DNA of 10,753 nt from Spirochaetota bacterium (GCA_009908735.1 JAAAOR010000140.1:1-10753), one strand, 5' to 3'. Numbered from the stretch's first letter, positions 1 to 7,270 are shown. Notes: generated from the sequence alone by a model not told the origin. Made by a program: numbers and translations.

Positions 1-873
1 AAGGTAGCGCAGCTTGCCGTCACGCCCGGGGACAAACTCGTCGAAAAGGTAGGGCCGAGGCTCCATGCGCTCGCGAAGCGAGGTGGTAAACCGCACCGTC
101 CCCATGCTGATCCAGGCGATGCGCGTCGAGGGGAATGCCGCGAGCCGGTCGATCAGCTTGCCGTAAAGCTCTTCGTAGCCCTCGACATGGATAATCGGAT
201 CGAAGTGAAACGCCACGAGATAGCCGGCATCCACGACACGTTGCGCGGCCGCAAGTCGCCGCTCAATCGAGGCCGCAAAGGGCTCTTCGACGTCCGCCAG
301 CTCCGGCGGGTTCAGGGAAAAGCCGACCACGGCGTTCCCGTGGCGCGGCAGATCGAGGAGGTGATCGACGAAGTCCGTCTTCGTCTTCATCTCGAAGTAC
401 ACGTTGTCGAATCCGGCGAGTGCGTCGATGTAATCCGCCGAGAGCTCGAAGAGGGGATCGAGCAGGAGCGAGTCGCCAACCTCTCCGGTGCCGACACGTA
501 CCGCGCGGTCTGGGTTGTTGCGGGCAATGCTCACGAGCGCGTCAATTGCTTCGTCTCGGGCGATTTGAGCGGTGAGAGGACTGAAGTTGAGGTAACTCTG
601 CATGATGCAGTAGCTGCATCCAAGCGTGCACCCGAGGTAGACATTGGCGGTGAGGTAGTTGCAGCACAGGTGGCCCTGCGTGCCGGGACAGCGGCCCACG
701 ACCGGGCCGTGGGAGGCGGTGATAAAGAGGGTACTCTGCCTCTTGTCGAGCACGGTCGTGATTGGTCTTCCGGAGAGACGGGAGAGCGCGCGCTCCGCCG
801 CCGCGTCGCCGCGGGCACTCTCGGTAACGTAGACCCGCCGTATCACATCATCATAAAAGACTGAAGAGCTCAT
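1..873 (-). CDS. Spore photoproduct lyase (SPL) family radical SAM protein, 3' end outside window
   Basis: An open frame of 291 codons runs from the ATG at 873 to the window edge without a stop; the C-terminus is missing. Residues 82-89 read CTLGCSYC, the CxxxCxxC radical SAM cluster motif of SPL enzymes. Further family hallmarks follow in order: CPGTQGHLCC (62-71), IMQSYLN after the cluster, VRVGTGEVGDSL (about 125-136), EMKTKT, FSLNP, FHFDPIIH and WISMGT. Known SPL reverses the thymine dimer 'spore photoproduct' in DNA using S-adenosylmethionine. The visible part has no cysteine after Cys89, so the H-donor Cys141 of Bacillus SPL seems absent, and the exact substrate is open. The start is set by the 23-bp overlap with the upstream ParB-like gene and by a GAGG 9 nt upstream, which suggest translational coupling. 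The family call is firm; the reaction is inference. Confidence 0.9.
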   Translation of the reverse strand, partial: MSSSVFYDDVIRRVYVTESARGDAAAERALSRLSGRPITTVLDKRQSTLFITASHGPVVGRCPGTQGHLCCNYLTANVYLGCTLGCSYCIMQSYLNFSPLTAQIARDEAIDALVSIARNNPDRAVRVGTGEVGDSLLLDPLFELSADYIDALAGFDNVYFEMKTKTDFVDHLLDLPRHGNAVVGFSLNPPELADVEEPFAASIERRLAAAQRVVDAGYLVAFHFDPIIHVEGYEELYGKLIDRLAAFPSTRIAWISMGTVRFTTSLRERMEPRPYLFDEFVPGRDGKLRYL

Positions 874-1930
874 CGACCTCATCCTCGAGTTCGGAAATTG
901 CCTCGACCCGCTTCTCAAGCTCCCGACGCGAATCGAAGGTGAACTCAACGGTGAACCGGCTCCCCTCGAAGTTCGGCGGCGGGCTCAGCCGCACGCCGGA
1001 GCCGGCAAGCGCGCGGCCCGAAATCTCCTCGAAGCGGGCCTCGAGGGTCGAAAGCGTCGGATAGCGGCGCTTTCGAAGCGCGGGGAGCGGGTCGCGATCG
1101 GGGTTTGCAGACGCCGTGCCGCCTTCCTTCGTGGCGCCGGCGCCGGCTGCCTCCGAGACCACCACCGAAAGCTCGTCATCACCGAGGGCATCGCGCTGTG
1201 CGATCTCCCAGAGCATCGTGAAAAAGCGCCGGCGGTTGCTGAAGGAAAGCCCCGCGGTGCGCTCGCCCGCGGCTGCGGCGGTAACGGGATACGCTCGCAG
1301 GCGCTCTGCGGTCTTGAGGTCGAGGCGTTCCCCGGCCACCATATCCTGCAGAACCTGGGGCAGGCCCACGTAGCGTCTGACAGCCGGAGCAAAGGGTTTC
1401 CCGCCGGTTACAAGGCGATTTGTCTCCTCGTCCGGCACAACGCCGGCCGCATCGAGAAGCTCGACGAGCCGCCGCTGCTCTTCGAGGCCGTACGCTCCGG
1501 CCCGCCCCTCAAGCGCGAGGAGCAGATGCACGGCCGCCCTCGCATCACCGGCAAAGGGCTGCGTACGGACCTCCGCCCGGTCGGCTGCGTGCATCTGCGA
1601 TGTCGCGGCCACCTCCGTCCCCCGCCGGCCCAGGCGCGCCACCACGGCCCATCCCCACAGAAGGGTGCGGAGCACCTCCGGTAAATCGTCGCGGTTCACC
1701 GCGATCGGCAGCGGCGGGTAGTAGCCGGCGGCCACCGGATCGATAACCGCGTTCGCGGCCCCCGTCACGGCGCTCGCTGGGCTCGCGGGGTTCGAGGGGG
1801 TCGAGGCAGGCGGCTCAAAAATGTCGGTTGTGCGTGGAAGCCTTTCCAGCGCGCTGCGCTGCATGAGGCGCAGACTACCAGATTCGCCCACGCGTGTGTA
1901 TTCCCCGGCCTGGCTCGACGGCGACGCCAC
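851..1930 (-). CDS. Uncharacterised protein with ParB-like features, upstream of and coupled to the SPL-family gene
   Basis: 359 residues if read from the GTG at 1930. I do not recognise it as a named protein. The N-terminus (1-65) is low-complexity and rich in Ala, Pro and Ser. Residues 64-110 faintly recall a degenerate ParB/sulfiredoxin-type domain (PPLPIAVNRDDLP, then GWAVVARLGRRGTEV) but lack the GERR signature. Residues 130-215 look helical, with a ParB-like helix-turn-helix pattern (VGLPQVLQDMVAGERLDLKT). Residues 283-345 (LSTLEARFEEISG, GVRLSPPP, EGSRFTVEF, RRELEKRV) resemble the ParB C-terminal dimerisation module. All of this is by eye. Its 3' end overlaps the SPL-family start by 23 bp, so the two are probably translated together. 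The start is uncertain: neither GTG 1930 nor ATG 1864 has a clear ribosome binding site, and a possible promoter would place the transcript start at ATG 1864 (337 residues). A role as DNA-binding partner of the radical SAM enzyme is inference. Confidence 0.75.
   Translation of the reverse strand: MASPSSQAGEYTRVGESGSLRLMQRSALERLPRTTDIFEPPASTPSNPASPASAVTGAANAVIDPVAAGYYPPLPIAVNRDDLPEVLRTLLWGWAVVARLGRRGTEVAATSQMHAADRAEVRTQPFAGDARAAVHLLLALEGRAGAYGLEEQRRLVELLDAAGVVPDEETNRLVTGGKPFAPAVRRYVGLPQVLQDMVAGERLDLKTAERLRAYPVTAAAAGERTAGLSFSNRRRFFTMLWEIAQRDALGDDELSVVVSEAAGAGATKEGGTASANPDRDPLPALRKRRYPTLSTLEARFEEISGRALAGSGVRLSPPPNFEGSRFTVEFTFDSRRELEKRVEAISELEDEVDELFSLL
1872..1900 (-). promoter_or_regulatory. Possible promoter for the ParB-like/SPL operon
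   Basis: On the minus strand TACACA (1900-1895, 4/6 to TTGACA) is followed by a 17-nt spacer and TAGTCT (1877-1872, 3/6 to TATAAT). The predicted transcript start would fall at or next to the ATG at 1864, giving a leaderless message. If real, it excludes the GTG at 1930 as start. The -10 match is weak. Confidence 0.3.
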
Positions 1931-1946
1931 ACGGCCGCGCCGAGCG

Positions 1947-1975
1947 TTGACATGAGATAGCCGACTATTTATCGT
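1947..1975 (+). promoter_or_regulatory. Sigma-70-type promoter of glgP
   Basis: A perfect -35 TTGACA (1947-1952), a 17-nt spacer and -10 TATCGT (1970-1975, 4/6) place the transcript start near 1982. This gives a leader of about 45 nt before the glgP ATG. AGAGAGG at 2012-2018 is the ribosome binding site, 8 nt from the start. Confidence 0.7.
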
Positions 1976-2026
1976 GAGGTCCGGGTCCTTGTATCCCCCA
2001 CACGCTGAAACAGAGAGGTTTTCTGC

Positions 2027-4573
2027 ATGAATATCGTTCCGTATACGGTAAACCCCAACCTTCCCGAGCCGCTTGCGCCGCTCTCGGAGCTTGCCCGCAA
2101 CCTGTGGCTCAGTTGGAACTTCGACGCCGTATCACTGTTTATCCGACTCGACTATGACGCCTGGCTTGCCTCACGGCAGAATCCCGTGCGGACGCTGGGA
2201 ATGGTACCGCAGGAGCGCCTCGAGGAGCTCGCCGAGGACGATTCCTATCTCTCCGCGCTTCACAACGTCTACGATAAGTTTCGCAAGTACCTCTCCAGCG
2301 AGACCTGGTACTCGGGCCCGACCGAGGAGGTCGTGGCATACTTCTCCATGGAATACGGCCTCGATGTGAGCCTTCCCATCTACTCCGGTGGACTCGGGAT
2401 CCTCTCAGGCGACCACCTCAAGACAGCCTCCGACCTCGGTCTACCACTTGTTGCGGTTGGCCTCCTCTACCGCCAGGGCTATTTCCAGCAGTATCTCAAC
2501 GCCGACGGCTACCAGCAGGAATCCTACCCTGAGAACGACTGGTACAACATGCCGGTTCGCCGCTGCCGGACGAAAGACGGCGGCGACGTGAAAATTACCG
2601 TAAAGATGGCGGACGCGATGGTGACCGCGCGGGTGTGGGAGGTCAAGATCGGCCGTGTGTCGCTGTATCTCCTCGACACCAATATCGATGAGAACGACGA
2701 CGAGCACAAAGAGATCACGGGCTCGCTCTACGGGGGCAACCGGGAGAACCGCATCCGCCAGGAGATCCTGCTCGGCATCGGCGGCATCCGGGCCCTGCGT
2801 GCGTGCGGCTACAACCCGGCCGTGGCCCACATGAACGAGGGTCACTCCGCCTTCCTGGGCCTCGAGCGCGTGCGGGAGTTCGTTCAAAACGACGGCCTCT
2901 CAACCAGAGAGGCTATCCAGGCGGTGTGGCCCACGAGCATCTTCACCACCCACACCCCGGTGCCCGCGGGCAACGAGCGTTTCGACGTACAGATGATGCA
3001 GAAGTACTTCCACAGCCTCACCGAGGGTACCGGCCTGGAATGGCATGACTTCATGGCTCTCGGCCGGGAAAATCCCGAGGATGTCGAGGAGCACTTCTGC
3101 ATGACGGTGCTCGCCATGAAGCTCTCGGCCTACAACAACGGTGTTAGTAAGCTCCACGGCGACATCTCTCGGGACATGTGGAAGTCGATCTGGCCCGGTC
3201 TTCCCCAAGAGGAGATTCCCATTGGGAGCATCACCAACGGCGTCCACGCCCGCACGTTCGAGTCGCACGACATGGTGGATCTTCTCGACCGCTACTTCGG
3301 GCCACGTTTCTACGATGAGCCGACCCACCTCGATATCTGGGATCGCATGGACCGTATCTCAGACGAAGAGCTGTGGCGTGTGCACGAGCGTCGCAAGAGT
3401 CGGCTCGTTGCCTTCGTGCGAGACCGACTGCGCCGGCATCTGAAGAGCCGCGGAATCACCGGGAACCAGCTCGCCCATGCAAACGAGGTCTTGAGCCCGA
3501 CCGCCCTGACGATCAGCTTCGCGCGTCGCTTTGCGACCTACAAGCGGGCAACGCTGCTTTTTCGGGATCCCGACAGACTCAGACGCCTGCTCACCGACCC
3601 CGAGCGCCCCATTCAGCTCATCTTCTCGGGCAAGGCCCACCCCCATGACGTTCCCGGAAAGAACCTGATACGCGATATCGTGAAGTTCGCGAGCCAGCCG
3701 GAGCTACGCAGTAAGATCGTTTTCCTCGAAAACTATGATATGACTACGGCAAAGTATCTCGTCTCGGGCAGCGATCTGTGGCTCAACACCCCGCGCCGGC
3801 CGCTCGAGGCAAGCGGTACCAGCGGGATGAAGGCTGCGGTGAACGGTGTTCTCAACTGCTCAACGCTCGACGGCTGGTGGGCCGAGGCATACGACCCATC
3901 AATCGGCTGGGCTATCGGAAACGGGGAAGAGTACGAAGACACCCAGCTCCAGGACGAAATCGAGAGTAAGGCGCTCTACGATCTTCTCGAACGGGAGATA
4001 ATCCCCACCTTTTTCAACCGCGGCCAGGACGGCCTCCCCCGGACCTGGATCAGCATGATGAAGCGCTCGATGCGAAGCATCGGCAAGCAGTTTGCGAGCC
4101 ACCGGATGCTTATGGAGTACCACGAGCAGTTCTATTCGAAGGCGCTTGAGAACTACAAGACCGGGATTGCCGGTAAGGAAAAACGGCCGAAGGAAGTTTC
4201 CGCCTATCTGGATAAACTGAACCAGGCATGGAACGAGGTCTCGGTGGTCGAGCTTACAGACCCCGGTCATCCCGAGCTGCATGTGGGTGAGCACCTGGAG
4301 ATCAGCGCGGACATCAACCTCGGCCCACTCTCGCCCGCGGAGATCCGTGTCGAGGCCTATTTCGGCCACATCAACTCTCAAGGTGGTATCGACAACCCGG
4401 AGACAGCGGAGATGCAACCCCGAGACGGCCAGGACGCACATACGGGGACACTTCATTACGTGGCAAGAGTTCCCTGCAACGTCGCCGGCCGCCAGGGCTA
4501 TTCGGTGCGGATCCTGCCGAAACACCCGGACCTCACCCACAATCTCGTTCCCGGATACGTCAAGTGGGCATGA
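2027..4573 (+). CDS. glgP: Alpha-glucan (glycogen/maltodextrin) phosphorylase, GT35
   Basis: 848 residues, full length for the AgpA/'alpha-glucan family phosphorylase' branch. It catalyses phosphorolysis of alpha-1,4-glucan ends to glucose-1-phosphate in the cytoplasm. The N-terminal region (PLAPLSELARNLWLSWN) matches the DUF3417 module typical of this branch. It is followed by YFSMEYGLDVSLPIYSGGLG with GDHLKTASDLGLPLV, then MNEGHSAF, TTHTPVPAGNERF, ITNGVH, FARRFATYKRA and FSGKAHP. EASGTSGMKAAVNG contains the PLP-binding lysine, Lys602 by count. GTLDGWW-type sequence appears as STLDGWWAEAYD. The C-terminal 100 residues form the extra beta-rich tail ending in VPGYVKWA. The ATG has AGAGAGG 8 nt upstream and its own promoter. 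No other glycogen gene is in the window. The gene is intact. Whether the physiological substrate is glycogen or shorter maltodextrin cannot be told from sequence. Confidence 0.97.
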   Translation: MNIVPYTVNPNLPEPLAPLSELARNLWLSWNFDAVSLFIRLDYDAWLASRQNPVRTLGMVPQERLEELAEDDSYLSALHNVYDKFRKYLSSETWYSGPTEEVVAYFSMEYGLDVSLPIYSGGLGILSGDHLKTASDLGLPLVAVGLLYRQGYFQQYLNADGYQQESYPENDWYNMPVRRCRTKDGGDVKITVKMADAMVTARVWEVKIGRVSLYLLDTNIDENDDEHKEITGSLYGGNRENRIRQEILLGIGGIRALRACGYNPAVAHMNEGHSAFLGLERVREFVQNDGLSTREAIQAVWPTSIFTTHTPVPAGNERFDVQMMQKYFHSLTEGTGLEWHDFMALGRENPEDVEEHFCMTVLAMKLSAYNNGVSKLHGDISRDMWKSIWPGLPQEEIPIGSITNGVHARTFESHDMVDLLDRYFGPRFYDEPTHLDIWDRMDRISDEELWRVHERRKSRLVAFVRDRLRRHLKSRGITGNQLAHANEVLSPTALTISFARRFATYKRATLLFRDPDRLRRLLTDPERPIQLIFSGKAHPHDVPGKNLIRDIVKFASQPELRSKIVFLENYDMTTAKYLVSGSDLWLNTPRRPLEASGTSGMKAAVNGVLNCSTLDGWWAEAYDPSIGWAIGNGEEYEDTQLQDEIESKALYDLLEREIIPTFFNRGQDGLPRTWISMMKRSMRSIGKQFASHRMLMEYHEQFYSKALENYKTGIAGKEKRPKEVSAYLDKLNQAWNEVSVVELTDPGHPELHVGEHLEISADINLGPLSPAEIRVEAYFGHINSQGGIDNPETAEMQPRDGQDAHTGTLHYVARVPCNVAGRQGYSVRILPKHPDLTHNLVPGYVKWA

Positions 4574-4583
4574 CGCGTGACGT

Positions 4584-4602
4584 GAGCCGCGGTGAGCGGC
4601 TT
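4584..4602 (+). terminator. Weak hairpin after glgP
   Basis: GAGCCGC (4584-4590), loop GGTGA, then GCGGCTT (4596-4602) forms a 7-bp stem with one G-U pair, starting 10 nt after the glgP stop. No T-run follows, so it is at best a weak or factor-dependent terminator, or a 3'-end stabiliser. Confidence 0.3.
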
Positions 4603-4624
4603 CAGAACTCGACGCATCTCTTGC

Positions 4625-4653
4625 TTGACCGCCCCCAGAGGCCGTGCTACCCT
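4625..4653 (+). promoter_or_regulatory. Promoter for the Cys-rich protein and TPR lipoprotein pair
   Basis: TTGACC (4625-4630, 5/6), a spacer of exactly 17 nt, and TACCCT (4648-4653, 3/6). The predicted transcript start is near 4660, about 20 nt before the GTG at 4680. A purine-rich AAGGTGGGGGG (4663-4673) serves as ribosome binding site. The -35 and spacing are good and the -10 is weak. Confidence 0.5.
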
Positions 4654-4679
4654 TTTTATTGGAAGGTGGGGGGTAATAA

Positions 4680-5003
4680 GTGGCTTCGTGGACTGGAAGC
4701 GAGTACGGCGTATCTCTCGATGGAACAGGGCGAAACGGTAAGATTTATTGCGCCAACTGCTATCACTGCAAGCTTTCGATGGAGAAGCTACCGGCAGGCG
4801 ATGAGTATCGGCTACGGGTTCGATGTGATGCCGGACAGTGGAGGAAGAAGCAGGGCGAAGAGAAGCTCTACAAGTACTCGACAGTCATCAGGCGTAGTCC
4901 CGATTACTGCGACGATTACGAGCCGATGGGTTCCCTCAAAGACTTTCTCAAAGAGCTCAAGAGGAACCTGCCGGTCAAAGACGAAACCTACGTATACGAG
5001 TAA
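4680..5003 (+). CDS. Small conserved-looking Cys-rich protein (CxxCxxC), possible metal site
   Basis: 107 residues, no signal peptide, function not recognised. Cysteines lie at 24, 27 and 30 (YCANCYHC), 49 (RVRCDAG) and 77 (DYCDDYE). The first four have the spacing of a small zinc or iron-sulphur site. The middle is basic and aromatic (YRLRVRC, GQWRKK, EEKLYKYSTV), and the tail is SLKDFLKELKRNLPVKDE. The GTG start was chosen because a strong ribosome binding site (AAGGTGGGGGG, 4663-4673) ends 6 nt before it and a promoter-like element lies upstream. A longer open frame over the same bases (4564-5022) lacks such a signal and reads as low-complexity Ser/Arg/Thr. The next gene starts 5 nt after this stop, so the two are cotranscribed. 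The pattern feels like a spirochaete-conserved family, but that is recollection, not a search result. Confidence 0.8.
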   Translation: MASWTGSEYGVSLDGTGRNGKIYCANCYHCKLSMEKLPAGDEYRLRVRCDAGQWRKKQGEEKLYKYSTVIRRSPDYCDDYEPMGSLKDFLKELKRNLPVKDETYVYE

Positions 5004-5008
5004 CCAAC

Positions 5009-5431
5009 ATGCATACAGCTAAACTCACCCTGTTTATTGCGGTGCTGGTACTGCTTTTCGCCGCGTGTGAAACCGTGCCCGAGCAGTCCGATATTCCAGA
5101 AGACCTTTCCACCCAGGAGTACTTCCAGCGTGCGCAGGAAGCGGTCGACCAGCGCTACTACGAAACAGCGCTCGTGTACTACCGCACGTATCTCGAGCGC
5201 AACCCTGACGACGTCGAAAACCGTGTCGCCGCTCAGTACGAAATCGCATTCCTCCACTACAAAATGGAAGACTACGACACCGCGGAGCGCATGTTCGAGG
5301 AGCTTCTCGTGCGCTACGACGGCGAGGAGGCGAATCAGCTTCCGGCGTGGCCGCGGATCCTGTCCGAGAAGCTGCTTGAAAAAATAGAAGAGGAAAGACG
5401 CGCGGAGCTCGCCCCGCCGGAAGAAGGCTGA
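5009..5431 (+). CDS. TPR-repeat lipoprotein
   Basis: 140 residues. The signal sequence MHTAKLTLFIAVLVLLFAAC ends in a relaxed lipobox (FAAC, lipidated Cys20), the loose form common in spirochaetes. Two tetratricopeptide repeats follow: about 34-67 (STQEYFQRAQEAVDQRYYET, then ALVYYRTYLERNPDD) and 72-106 (AAQYEIAFLHYKMEDYDTAE, then RMFEELLVRYDG). The tail is acidic and charged. It is predicted to be membrane-anchored and to act as a protein-protein adaptor. The repeats recall BamD/YbgF-type proteins, but two repeats are too few to claim that function. The start lies 5 nt after the preceding stop with no clear ribosome binding site, so translation is probably coupled. The gene ends 15 bp from the convergent VWA gene with no recognisable terminator between them. 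Confidence 0.88.
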   Translation: MHTAKLTLFIAVLVLLFAACETVPEQSDIPEDLSTQEYFQRAQEAVDQRYYETALVYYRTYLERNPDDVENRVAAQYEIAFLHYKMEDYDTAERMFEELLVRYDGEEANQLPAWPRILSEKLLEKIEEERRAELAPPEEG

Positions 5432-5446
5432 CGATCGGGCCTGGGC

Positions 5447-6559
5447 TTAATGCGGCAGGATGATCGTGTGAACTTTCACGTCACGGTCGCGCGCGAGGTC
5501 ATACACCATCTCCCGCGTCACACCGCCGCGCGGTCGCGGATGCGGCGGGGCATCTCCAACGAGAATCACCATGCGGGCCTGGGATTCCCACGGGAATTTC
5601 TCTAGCGAGACATAGAGCGCCTCATGCACCGCCTCAGGGATATCCCTGCCCCCTGCGACCCTGATCCGATCTACCGCCGCCTGGACCGACTCGAGGTCAG
5701 GCTGGAATCCTACGTTCTGCGTGAGGTACTCTTCCATATAGTCTCGATAGTAGACCATCCCGACGCGAACGTTGCCGAATCGTCCCGTTTCCTCACGGAG
5801 TAGCGGAACGAGATCACGCCGAAGGAAGGGCAGGTCGTTTCGCATGCTCTCGGTGGTGTCGAGCACGAGCACGAGATCGAGGCTCTCTCCCTCGGTCTCC
5901 CTGATGATCTCTGCAATGCGAGCCGGAATGTCCTCTTCACCTTGCGAGTAGGTTGCCGTCCCATCACTCTCCCGTGCGATCTCTTCGTAGTTCTCGACGG
6001 TGTCGGACATGTAGTTGCCCTCGGGCGGCCCTTCCTCGGGTGCCTGTTGCACCGAGAGCACGAAAGGGTTGTCGCGAAACGCCCCGGCATACGAGGCGTA
6101 CTCATCGGTAAAGGTGCGGACATTCAGGAAGGCACCATCGAGCACCTGCAGCTCGCCGCTTCTGCTCCAGGGATAGCCGTAGGTGACTATGTAGGGTACG
6201 AACACTGTGAAGGCCGAACCGAAAATCTCGTCCTCCTGCGGAGTCGAGTCGATGAGGTAGTAGCGTCCGTCGTCGAGAAACTCGCCGTCGAGCACACGTC
6301 GCTCATCGCCGTTCATGGGATGATACTCGGGATTGCGGTAGGCGTAGCTCGCGACCTCGCGGTCGGGGTCTTCGGTTGACTCTGTGATGAGCACCGAGGC
6401 GATGTCGGGCTTGTTGCGTATGAACAGGATGTACCCGCCGTCGAGGCTCTGCTCGATACGGAGATCCTCGGCGTCCACCGACAGGTCCTGCGAAGAAAGG
6501 GGGTGGGTGGTGGTAACAAGAAGAAGGCTCGCAAAAACGGCGGCGTGAACCCGTCTCAT
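5447..6559 (-). CDS. Exported von Willebrand factor A (VWA) domain protein
   Basis: 370 residues with a signal peptide (1-23, MRRVHAAVFASLLLV core, likely cut at LSS|Q; no lipobox Cys), so periplasmic or exported. Residues about 38-170 form a separate domain (GGYILFIRNKPDIASVLITE, YRNPEYHPMNGDERRVLDG, YYLIDSTP, AFTVFVPYIVTYGYPW) that I associate with spirochaete exported proteins. Residues 228-370 are a VWA domain: LDLVLVLDTTESM carries the metal-binding DxTxS (Asp234, Thr236, Ser238), with GGRDIPEA (Asp306) and ILVGDAPPHP (Asp336) as further site loops. VWA domains bind protein ligands through a divalent metal; the ligand here is unknown. It is the last gene of the crp-glmS strand unit, 36 nt after the preceding gene, with no obvious promoter or ribosome binding site of its own. 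The protein ends at the VWA domain with no C-terminal anchor. Confidence 0.9.
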   Translation of the reverse strand: MRRVHAAVFASLLLVTTTHPLSSQDLSVDAEDLRIEQSLDGGYILFIRNKPDIASVLITESTEDPDREVASYAYRNPEYHPMNGDERRVLDGEFLDDGRYYLIDSTPQEDEIFGSAFTVFVPYIVTYGYPWSRSGELQVLDGAFLNVRTFTDEYASYAGAFRDNPFVLSVQQAPEEGPPEGNYMSDTVENYEEIARESDGTATYSQGEEDIPARIAEIIRETEGESLDLVLVLDTTESMRNDLPFLRRDLVPLLREETGRFGNVRVGMVYYRDYMEEYLTQNVGFQPDLESVQAAVDRIRVAGGRDIPEAVHEALYVSLEKFPWESQARMVILVGDAPPHPRPRGGVTREMVYDLARDRDVKVHTIILPH

Positions 6560-6595
6560 CGCACTTACGAGTATCGGAAGAATCCAGTGGCGGAA

Positions 6596-7270
6596 TTAGC
6601 GAGGCACCACCGCCGGGAAAGGGGCGACTCCTGCCGAATCGGTCGTCTCGAGAAAGAACGAAAAACGCTCGAGGAACGCTTCGATGAAATCGCACTCCGA
6701 GCCTGCCGGCGAGGCGCCGGGATCACTCGGGGCGCCGGGATCCCCCGGCGCGGCGGCGCCGAATCGAAAGAAGGCGTGGCGCTCTCGCTGAGGCCAGGCG
6801 AAGTGTACGAGCCTTCCGCTCCCCTCAGGCAGCGCGTCAACGGCGCGCCCGTCGCAGGAGGCCTCGGTCCAGGTCCCTCGCCGGAACACCGGCGCTTCGG
6901 TGTAGAAGACCTCCACGCTCGCGCCGCGCGCCGCCGCGGCCGTGGCCGGAACCTCCGACGCGGGGGCCGCAGGCAGCTCGTATACCCCTCGCTGATACTC
7001 GATTGTGTTTGGTGGAAGAAACGGGAGGGTCTGCCGCCGGACGGGTCCGGAGACCAGCACCGCCACCTGCCTCGCATCACCCGCTGCGCCTTCTACCTCC
7101 TGCGCCGGGAGCTGCGACGCCGGCGCCGCGATCAAGATTATGGCGACTGCGGCGCGCACCAGCAAAAGCCGCGGGTGGCGGAACCGGCTCTGCGCATGCG
7201 GCAGCCCTCTCCCGGCGGAGACGACGCCGTCCGCGCGACGCCTCGCCGGCGCAGAGCCCGCGTCCCTCAC
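6596..7270 (-). CDS. Uncharacterised exported protein downstream of glmS
   Basis: 224 residues from the GTG at 7270, whose GTGA overlaps the TGA of glmS; this is classic stop-start coupling. Function not recognised. A hydrophobic segment at about 35-52 (LLLVRAAVAIILIAAP) followed by SQLPAQ|EV looks like a signal peptide with an unusually long N-terminal extension, so the true start may lie further in, although no in-frame ATG precedes it. The mature part has an Ala/Pro-rich stretch (100-116), YTEAPVFRRGTW (123-134), two cysteines (139, 193) that could pair, and a low-complexity PGDPGAPSDPGA linker (175-186) encoded by an 18-bp tandem duplication. It ends with a short helical piece (ECDFIEAFLERFSFFLET). 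The composition is coding-like and position in the operon supports it being real, but there is no known domain. Confidence 0.68.
   Translation of the reverse strand: MRDAGSAPARRRADGVVSAGRGLPHAQSRFRHPRLLLVRAAVAIILIAAPASQLPAQEVEGAAGDARQVAVLVSGPVRRQTLPFLPPNTIEYQRGVYELPAAPASEVPATAAAARGASVEVFYTEAPVFRRGTWTEASCDGRAVDALPEGSGRLVHFAWPQRERHAFFRFGAAAPGDPGAPSDPGASPAGSECDFIEAFLERFSFFLETTDSAGVAPFPAVVPR
6713..6748. repeat. 18-bp tandem duplication inside the exported-protein gene
   Basis: GGCGCCGGGATC occurs at 6713-6724 and again at 6731-6742 with an 18-bp period; the remaining 6 bp of the unit are similar (ACTCGG and CCCCGG). In frame on the minus strand it encodes PGDPGA-PSDPGA. The region just beyond (6743-6760) is also very GC-rich. 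Confidence 0.7.

Noticed and set aside
187..864. Plus-strand open frame of 225 codons
   Set aside because: Lies antisense to the SPL-family gene, whose motifs are unmistakable; no ribosome binding site and no recognisable protein features.
3899..4540. Minus-strand open frame of 213 codons
   Set aside because: Antisense shadow of the intact glgP coding sequence.
4564..5022. Open frame of 152 codons overlapping the end of glgP
   Set aside because: Low-complexity Ser/Thr/Arg product in the wrong frame of the Cys-rich protein, which has the better ribosome binding site, promoter position and amino-acid pattern.
5432..5446. Bidirectional terminator between the convergent genes
   Set aside because: The 15-bp gap and its flanks show no stem followed by a T-run on either strand.
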